From Russula earlei (Eukaryota > Basidiomycota > Agaricomycetes > Russulales > Russulaceae), in assembly GCA_025769875.1 (NCBI GenBank), contig JAGFNK010000789.1, positions 1-21,807 of the forward strand: a stretch of DNA of 21,807 bases, written 5' to 3'. A model generated the notes under the pieces. It made no database searches, was not told the DNA's origin, and saw nothing but the letters and a program-made list of their open reading frames with translations. Shown here piece after piece: positions 15,478 to 21,807 of this stretch. Each line of letters opens with the position of its first letter. The first letter of the stretch is position 1. The position numbers were made by a program, and so were the translations under genes.

Positions 15478-17034
15478 TTATCTATGGGGGAGTTTTTACA
15501 ACAAGGGATGCATGCATTAGGGAATAATAAACATATTTCCCTAAGAGAGGATGGACAAATAATCTTGTCCTCTTACCCCTTATTCCCAGGTCAAACCACA
15601 TATTGGTTAGATGCCTCAATTGAAAGCGCACAAGCGCATTCTCTTATCTACATGGTAGATTATGATGTCATTCACCAACGCCTTGGCCACCCATCTAAGG
15701 ATGTCGTAACACATGCAAAGACACATACCAAGGGTCTCCCTGAAGACCTGAAAATCCCTCAGGAACAGCCGGTATGTCCTGGCTGCACGCAAGGCAAGAT
15801 GCCTGCATCTGCGCACCCCCCTTCTGAAACTTGTGCTTCCGCACTGTTTGAGCGTATTCACTCAGACCTTAAGAGTTTCCCTGTGAAGTTGTATCATAAG
15901 TACGAATATTTCGTCAGCTTCATTGACGATTATTCCTCCTATGCATGGATCACACTCCTAAAAAATAAAAAGTCAACCATAATGGCCGTCAAGCAATTCC
16001 TTGCTATGGTCAAGAACCAATACAAAGCAGGAATTAGAGAGTGGATGTCTGATGCTGGCGGAGAGTACAAGTCCAAGGCCTTTGATAACGTCCTAAAGGA
16101 CTAAGGAATTAAAATCCTGCAAAGTGCCCCATACACTCCACAACAGAATGGACGTGCAGAGCGCTTTATGCGCACTGTAATGGACAAAGCTCAGGCAATG
16201 CACCTTGAAGCTTGTCTACCTCCCTCCTGGTGGGAATTTGCAGTGAATCATGGGACACACTGTTACAATAGGACACCTGCCAGACGCCTTCAATGGCATA
16301 CACCCTACGAAGTCCTAAAAAATGAGGTCCCTGATATCTCACACCTCAGAGTATTTGGTTGCGGTGCATATGTGCACATACCAGAAAAGTGTCGAGTCAA
16401 TAAGCTTTCACCTAAAAGCGAGCTGATGATCTACCTTGGTCATACTGAGGGGATCAAAGCCTCACTCTTCATGAGGCTCCCAAATAACATGCTTTACACA
16501 AATGCAACCACCCTGTATGATGAGACCCTATACCCCAAATGCGACAAAGTGCACACTAAAGGTACCATGCGGATTAATGAACTGTGTGAGGAACTACCGC
16601 AACAACCTGTCGAAGACACCATTCCTGATGTTGACGACCCATTCCCTACAATTAAAAGTGAGGACGATGAGCAGCCTATACAGGTGCCAGAAGAAGAGGA
16701 ACGTGAGCAAATGCCCATCCCTCCTACACTGTCCCCTCCTCCTGTTGAAGAACCTGTACCTCTTTGAAGGTCTCAGCAGTTGAGGAAAGTACCTACCCAT
16801 CCTGGCAACATCTATGGTGAACGCAGACACCCCACAGAAGTGGAAAAAGACGTTCGGCACACACACACATGGAGAACAATGACAGAAAACCAACCCGGTA
16901 GCTCCAGTGAGGATAGTACATCAGGATTGGCCAAACCAGGCCCTTACCCTCCTGTCGTCCTTGACGATCAACCGCCACAAGCCTCTGAGGATGAGGTAGA
17001 AGACATTCTACGTCTAGCAAGGGAAGGGGGAGTC
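15478..17034 (+). pseudogene. Copia pre-integrase and integrase (Cop-B)
   Basis: One frame for 519 codons with two stops. The pre-integrase/HHCC part reads YDVIHQRLGH...PVCPGCTQGK (about 15660-15800). The integrase core reads FERIHSDLKSF (first D), WMSDAGGEYKSKAF (second D), and QQNGRAERFMRTVMDKA (E), then NRTPARRLQWHTPYE and LRVFGCGAYVHIP. An acidic Pro/Glu linker follows and then RSQQLRKVPTHPGNIYGE, the usual segment before RT. A TAA is at 16102-16104. A TGA at 16765-16767 lies where the family has arginine (PLRRS). Gyp-2 starts at 17035, so RT and RNase H are not in the window. Codons 17035-17292 are LTR read-through. Confidence 0.9.
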
Positions 17035-17298
17035 TGTTACGAACCAAGGCCAAGTCCTGGCCGAAGATTGTCCTATTTTACTCAAGAAGAACCTCTCTCA
17101 CTTTGCATTGCCGACTCCCTTCCATTTTCTGGGCTATCCCCCCTGCGGTACAAGATATTGCTATTGCAAAGGCACTATAACACGACCAGGCACCAGTTTC
17201 CTAATCGGGTAATCATCGCGTGGCAGCCACATGGCCACTCAGCCACCATGGACCCGAAACAGCGGCACAAACTCTTAGAAACTGTTGCATAAATCATC

Positions 17299-17400
17299 TG
17301 ACGTCATCAAGGCTCCAATGACATCATGGCTGACTGAGCGACTCCACAGTGACCTCATAGGCTCACTAAGCGCTCCACAGTGACATCATAATGATGTCAT
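17299..17400. promoter_or_regulatory. Array of CRE-like TGACNTCAT sites in the Gyp-2 U3
   Basis: TGACGTCATC 17299, TGACATCATG 17319, TGACCTCATA 17350, TGACATCATA 17381 and an inverted copy at 17391-17399. Three sit in a repeated CTCCA-A-TGAC context. TGACGTCA is the classical binding site of ATF/CREB-type bZIP proteins. Enhancer function is inferred. Confidence 0.55.
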
Positions 17401-17535
17401 CGCTCCACAATGATCAGTAATGCGCTCAGTAAGCCTGAAAGTTGACACAAGCAAGTTTATGCCTCTGTAGTCCTATTGGATGGTACCAAAGAGTCTAGAA
17501 TAGTCCCAGTGCTTTGTAATCGACCCTGTATACTG

Positions 17536-17543
17536 TATATAAG
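17536..17543 (+). promoter_or_regulatory. TATA box of the Gyp-2 LTR
   Basis: TATATAAG, about 500 bp into the LTR and 140 bp after the TGACNTCAT array. Confidence 0.6.
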
Positions 17544-17909
17544 CCCCAATGAAGCATGGCAGTCGTCAGACTGTCCATTTGTGATACTCTCATACTCCTG
17601 GGTACTCCCCTGCGACCGCTCAGTTTAAAGACTTCCCTCGCCTCCAAGGTACTCTTCAACGACCGCCTTGTCTAAAGCCCTTCGCTGCACTGGCCTCCAG
17701 CCTTCGCCTCTGCCTCTTGCAACACTTACCAGTCCCCATCTGGTACCTCCTCGTCGTTTGGCTCGTCCTCCTTGTTCAACGCCGCCTTCGCCGCGTATCA
17801 TCTGTTCCGACCCTTGCCCACCTGCTCCTGAGTCCTTAGTGATCAGCAGTACGTGTCTTGACATCTGGACAGTCTCTCATCATCCCTGTATTGACCAGCC
17901 AACGCTCAA

Positions 17910-18774
17910 GTGTCCACTCCCAACTCCCCCACTATTGTCAACACTTCCCTGCGTCTCCCTTCTCCTCTGCAACCTACCCCACGCACTGCCCTTCGCATCC
18001 TCACTGAAGACAGTCGACCCGATCGACACATCCTCGCCTCTCAGCCTCCTGTACTCCCCAACAGCTCCACCATCGTCTCCCAGCATTCCTCAGCCCGTTC
18101 CTGACCAATTTGTCCCTGTCGGCACTCCCCCTCCAGCGCAGAACGAGCAGCAGCAAGCGGACCGTCCTCCCTTGCCTGAAGGCTTCCTCGACCGCCCTCC
18201 TTGCACCGCGTTTCGCTTTCACCCTCACCAGTACTTCGTCCTTCCCACCTCCAATCGTTCCCGTGAGCAGTGGCGTCCCCTCCACGACTTGAATCATCAA
18301 GATTATCTGGGACGCATCCCTACCTCAGACCAGTTGAGTCGTCGCGGCTTCACAGACACTTACACGACCGCCTTTCGTGCACGCATCGTCCACACTTTTG
18401 CTGTGGAACCATCCAACACTGCCCTTGCCACCCAGTACAACCTAACCCCCTTCGGCATCTGTTCCAACGTCGGGATATACGCCCCGGACGCTGACTTCCC
18501 CCTCGGACGTATCGCTTACATTTTTAATACGTCGTTATTTAGGAAGCTCCTTACCCTACCTGCCATTTACCGTCCTGCTTACGAAGGGTCCTTTTGCTTA
18601 TCTATTGTACACGATTTCCTGGACGGACGCCTAGCTTTCGCGTACGGTTACTTACACTTCGAAGAGAACAGTAACCGTGTCTCCTTGCGTCACTACTCGA
18701 CTTATACCGTCGATACCTATCCGTTTCAACCCGCAGCTACTTCGCTTCTGTTTCACACCTCGTATTCCCCCTAA
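17910..18774 (+). pseudogene. Gyp-2 pre-gag region, part 1
   Basis: The frame at 17910 reads STPNSPTIVNTSLRLPSP, TEDSRPDRHI, a Ser/Pro-rich start whose first codon is GTG where an ATG would be expected. It stops at 18102, and the text goes on in another frame: PVPDQFVPVGTPPPAQN, FRFHPHQYFVLPTSNRSREQ, FGICSNVGIYAPDADFPLGR, FLDGRLAFAYGYLHFEEN, ending at 18772. This second frame contains no methionine at all, which supports it being the inside of a longer protein. I recognise no domain. The position between LTR and gag in the same orientation suggests an extended Gag N-terminus. Confidence 0.5.
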
Positions 18775-18857
18775 CCCTCTCGAAATAATTGAGAGGTACC
18801 GTCTCGAAACCATAGATCTTGCGCACGGTTCTTAAAAAGTAAGAACCACCCTTGTAA
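18775..18857 (+). other. Gap between frames in the Gyp-2 pre-gag region
   Basis: A short coding-like piece (NPLEIIERYRLETIDLAHG) in a shifted frame, then stops. Either indels or a very short intron could explain it; GTAAG occurs at 18839 but the distance to the next AG is too short for a normal fungal intron. Confidence 0.35.
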
Positions 18858-19824
18858 CGCTTCAATAAAGATCGAAATAAAGATCCTTTTCTTGTTTTAA
18901 CTAAAGTGCCACGAGAATACGCCTTAGAAGAAGACGAAGAAGAAGACGCTATCACTCGACACGTCTTAAACCTAAATCATTATCGAACTTGGACCTCCGT
19001 CGCATTCCCTGTCACCACTTTAACCAACTTACACGACGTACCAGGAGTTGAACCACCTCACGAAGATTTCCCCCATCTTATTGTTAAAGAGTTCCTTGAA
19101 GTCTTGCCTTTTGGACAACTCTTAAGCCACGACGAACACGCACTATACCTTGAAACCCTTAGTCGACTTCTACCACCAGCACGACAACAACTATTATATT
19201 GGCACCTTGCTCAAGCGAAGAACATCCAAGGACAACCAGTTGACTACCAATCCTTACGCACCAGTGAATTAAACCTTTGGACCAGAGTCATTCAACCACG
19301 TCATCCACATCATTGTCCACTCTTTAAGGACAGGGTATCGCCTGTTTTATCTGGCTTGGACATACATCAGCTACTACCGTCTCACTGTTCAGTTCTACCA
19401 CCTACGCCTCAACAGAATACAAAGGGAAAATCAATCTTACGTCCAACTTGCTGTTGTACCTGGAATACACAACACCTTTGATTGGGAGACTAACTCTTGG
19501 CTATACGACGCAGACTACAATCAACCTTGGGCAATTACCAGCCCAGACGCCTCATATACTGGTCCTCCTGCATACTATTCGGTCCCAGCAATCCTAGAAG
19601 CCTCAAGTCTTGCCCCTCGACCCCTCACACCGATTCAGACCACTGTCCCAACTAGTCAAGAACGTTGGTCTGCCAGCACAGAAAATACTGAGTCAAATCC
19701 GTGGACAGCAAGGTGTAACTGCAAAACAGAGTATTGCACGTGCGACTTTCGACCAGACACACCTCCTACTCCTGACGGAATTACCTTGTGGACGCCAGGC
19801 GATTACCACCTCCCCATTCGATAA
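18858..19824 (+). pseudogene. Gyp-2 pre-gag region, part 2
   Basis: The frame opens at 18858 and reads TKVPREYALEEDEEEDAITR, PPHEDFPHLIVKEFLEVL, LLPPARQQLLYWHLAQAKN. It changes frame between 19273 and about 19320, then reads GYRLFYLAWTYISYYRLTVQ, HNTFDWETNSWLYDADYNQP and RCNCKTEYCTCDF, with a C-x-C-x4-C-x-C cluster (19714-19743). It ends at a TAA at 19822. There is no ATG at the beginning. No family was recognised. The acidic and aromatic composition is unlike an ordinary gag. Confidence 0.45.
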
Positions 19825-20966
19825 ATCTGGCTCCTCGACACAGGAGACGCGCGTCATCCCAACGACCCCCTGAGAGAGAAACAGTTCCCAACGCAAGAGG
19901 ATTTCTTGTTGAAAGACCATTACCTCCTACCCCTCCTGACGCCTACTTACCCTTGTTTACCAATCGTATTCCTACCCCTATTGTACCTACCCAACCCTTC
20001 GCATCACCCCTTGTTGAATCCCCTGATAGTGCCGATCTAAGGAGTACTGATTTACACTGCTACCTACCAGAACAATCCTTCTTAGCATTAAACCTACCTA
20101 CACGTTCAAGGAGAGAGTTAATTGAATTCAAGAATTATTGTACCCAAGCTTGGCATCAACGACTGACACACTTTATAGTTTACAAGCACCCCACCAAGGA
20201 AATAAGTGACTTTGCCATCTCTCCAGCAGAATTTGAAGGATATCTGTGGAAAACCCGAGTAGTTCTAACACAAAGCAGCATTACTGAAGAATACTCCCGA
20301 ATCCAATTAAGAAAACATCAAGGAAGACCTGATACCATTCGACTAAAGCCAGCCTACACCATTGCATATCCTTGGAACAACGGCCATTGGACTATAACAG
20401 TCGTCTAGATCTATGAGCACTAGGAGGGACATCACTGACGAAGAAGAAAATCTAATCCCACTCCTATTTGAAAACCTCAGTTACGACACCCAAGATCACT
20501 GTTACCGAGGAAAATTTGCAGGCACACCTATTATCAACCACGGAAATCTTTCTGACACTTGGTTATACGAAGACGATAACGACGAAGTTCACCACCGAAC
20601 AACTTAAAGCGGCAGCCCCAGGAGCAGAAAACGTTCAAGACTTCAACCCCTATAACTACTACAGGCCTCTTCCTAGACAGACCAGTCAAGTGGAGCCGTT
20701 CTAGAAGACATTGGGTTTACTATAACAATCGAGAAGTCGATTTCTCAGCCAGAACACCTCAAGAAGTTACCGCTATCCTAGGAACTGCTCAGAGCACTCG
20801 AAGCACCACTCCAGGACCTTCTACTCGGCGTAATACCCAACAACCTACTCCTCATACAACTAGCAACGTACCACAAGCAGTCCCTCGAACGCTCACTCCA
20901 ACTAGAATCCAACTACAAGGTTCAGCCCCACCTATTGTTACAGCTACAACAACTCAGAATCCCACC
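19800..20966 (+). pseudogene. Gyp-2 pre-gag region, part 3
   Basis: From about 19800 to 20408 one frame reads RHRRRASSQRPPERETVPN, LRSTDLHCYLPEQSFLAL, YCTQAWHQRLTHFIVYKHP and SPAEFEGYLWKTRVVLTQ. Three more frame changes follow within 550 bp: MSTRRDITDEEENLIPLLFE (20413), TTEQLKAAAPGAENVQDF (about 20593), RRHWVYYNNREVDFSARTP (about 20703). The last frame runs without a stop into gag at 20967, so the region was probably translated as one protein with Gag. No domain was recognised. Confidence 0.45.
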
Positions 20967-21807
20967 ATGTCAAGCAATCCGCGCCTTGTCGGAACAGCAC
21001 CAGAACCCTTTGACGGAAAGGCTGATAACGCAGAAGCCTTTTGGGCAGCTTTGGCCAATTATTACTACATCAATGGCGACTCCTTTACAGATGAAAGCAA
21101 GAAAGTTGCCGCTGCACTGACCCACTTTAAAGTAGGAACACCCGCCGGAGCGTGGGCTAGAGAACAAACCACCAAGGCTATGGCTCGTACCGTAGCAGAC
21201 TATGGGTCATGGGACGACTTCAAGAAAGCCTTTGCCGATCACTTTATCCCTGCAGAAGCAGAGTTGACCTCCGCTAATACCATGCACACCTATTATCAAG
21301 GAAAACTACCATTTAATGAATGGTATCAGAAATGGTCACACCATGCGTCACGAGCTACCACCGATGAAAGAACAAAGATGTACGCATTTAGGAAGAACAT
21401 TAACCCGGCCTTACATCAGAAAATATTGGGAATCACACCGACACCAACTACACTTGCAGCCCTTGTCAAAGCAGCAAGAGAATTCGACAACCTTTTCCAC
21501 CTGTACAACTCCACTGCTTTTCGAGGAGGACGCTCTGTGCGTGCCCGAGGATTAAACACTCAAGGATCTGATAATCCATTGGAAATTAACTTGTACCAAG
21601 GAGAGCCTAATGAACGACCCTGGGAATCCAGAAGTGAAAGGAAACCTCTCACCGATGCAGAGAAAGAATTTCGACGCAAGAACAACCTCTGTTATTACTG
21701 TGGAAAGAAGAACCATATGGCGAATCAATGTAGAGCAAAGAAAGCAGCTCAAGGACGCCAACGACAAGGATCTCGCCCCCAAACAGTCAGAGCTACAACC
21801 ATTCAAG
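20967..21807 (+). CDS. Gyp-2 gag, open at the window end
   Basis: From the ATG at 20967 (MSSNPRLVGTAPEPFDGKAD) the frame is open to the last base. The capsid-like gag domain shows EAFWAALANYYYINGD, AGAWAREQTTKAM, YGSWDDFKKAFADHF, FNEWYQKWSHHASR and ALHQKILGITPTP. A CCHC knuckle CYYCGKKNHMANQC (C-x2-C-x4-H-x4-C) lies at about 21690-21731. It is a normal Ty3/gypsy Gag core that would form the particle. The frame is also open upstream to 20580, so 20967 may be internal. Pol should follow beyond the window. Confidence 0.8.
   Translation, partial: MSSNPRLVGTAPEPFDGKADNAEAFWAALANYYYINGDSFTDESKKVAAALTHFKVGTPAGAWAREQTTKAMARTVADYGSWDDFKKAFADHFIPAEAELTSANTMHTYYQGKLPFNEWYQKWSHHASRATTDERTKMYAFRKNINPALHQKILGITPTPTTLAALVKAAREFDNLFHLYNSTAFRGGRSVRARGLNTQGSDNPLEINLYQGEPNERPWESRSERKPLTDAEKEFRRKNNLCYYCGKKNHMANQCRAKKAAQGRQRQGSRPQTVRATTIQ

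Larger units (their letters stand above)
17035..17724 (+). repeat. 5' LTR of Gyp-2 (end uncertain)
   Basis: It starts TGTTACGAACCAAGG exactly where Cop-B coding stops, with GAGTC (17030-17034) as the left duplication candidate. The end is placed at TTGCAACA (17724), which mirrors TGTTAC; 17738, before a TGGTACC that could be a primer site, is the alternative. The U3 holds five TGACNTCAT sites (17299-17399) and a TATATAAG box (about 17536-17543). The partner LTR lies outside, so the end cannot be confirmed. Confidence 0.65.

Noticed and set aside
16780..17292. A separate 170-residue gene
   Set aside because: It is the Cop-B frame after a TGA, and its second half (from 17035) is read-through into the Gyp-2 LTR.
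17536..17800. Self-priming in Gyp-2 as in Gyp-1
   Set aside because: I found no complement of the predicted RNA start after the LTR; TGGTACC at 17741 is a weak tRNA-type candidate.
17668..18100. Gene start at 17668
   Set aside because: The first codon is TTG, the frame has no ATG and its beginning lies in the LTR; the proline-rich text is frame-shifted leader or gag.
18839..18870. Intron joining the two Gyp-2 pre-gag frames
   Set aside because: GTAAG to the next AG is only about 30 bp and no branch-site motif is seen; indels explain the frame changes better.
1..21807. CRISPR array, tRNA or rRNA genes
   Set aside because: There are no regularly spaced identical repeats with unique spacers and no cloverleaf or rRNA signatures; the short tRNA match is only the primer site.

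Overview
The window looks like a transposon graveyard from a filamentous fungus, most likely a basidiomycete. This is inferred from the mix of Ty1/copia and chromodomain Ty3/gypsy elements, the short TG...CA LTRs and the CpG-decay pattern; no species was identified. I see no host gene, tRNA, rRNA or CRISPR array. Nearly every base from 1 to 21807 can be assigned to an LTR element, a solo LTR or a DNA-transposon derivative.

The backbone is one + strand copia element (Cop-B). It starts with an LTR at 2997-3259, has a tRNA-iMet anticodon-type primer site at 3260-3271, and its coding region resumes after each later insertion: gag 3428-4343, gag 12759-12901, gag/protease 13360-14038, pre-integrase/integrase 15478-17034. 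Four insertions interrupt it: a complete gypsy element on the - strand (Gyp-1, 4344-12758), a solo copia LTR (12902-13359), a solo gypsy-type LTR (14039-15477) that itself holds a Harbinger-like MITE (14828-15380), and the 5' part of a second gypsy element on the + strand (Gyp-2, 17035 to beyond the window). All but Gyp-2, whose far end is outside, have recognisable target-site duplications. Gyp-1 in turn carries a solo LTR of its own family, in the opposite orientation, inside its protease (9829-10439).

Left of Cop-B (1-2996): the 5' end of a - strand copia element (Cop-A: gag 1-303, primer site 563-574, LTR 575-1010), a decayed - strand copia integrase (1043-1942), and an inverted copy of the Cop-B LTR. 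That inverted copy faces the Cop-B LTR head to head and is split by a 500-bp probable solo LTR (2313-2812) with a GCGT duplication.

Gyp-1 is the most informative element. Read on its own strand it is 5' LTR, an 11-nt putative self-priming site, gag with a CCHC knuckle, a -1 shift into pol (protease, RT, RNase H, integrase, chromodomain), then an extra ORF3 between pol and the 3' LTR that ends in a second CCHC knuckle, then a polypurine tract and the 3' LTR. Its LTRs differ at about 13 of 617 positions by eye, yet pol carries about nine in-frame stops. Most of them are TGA where the family has arginine, as expected from CGA to TGA change at CpG. Gyp-2 has a U3 array of TGACNTCAT sites and an unusually long, frame-broken coding region (about 3 kb) before a conventional gag with a CCHC knuckle.

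None of the elements appears able to make intact proteins as it stands. The observations most worth following up are ORF3 and the self-priming geometry of Gyp-1, and the long pre-gag region of Gyp-2.
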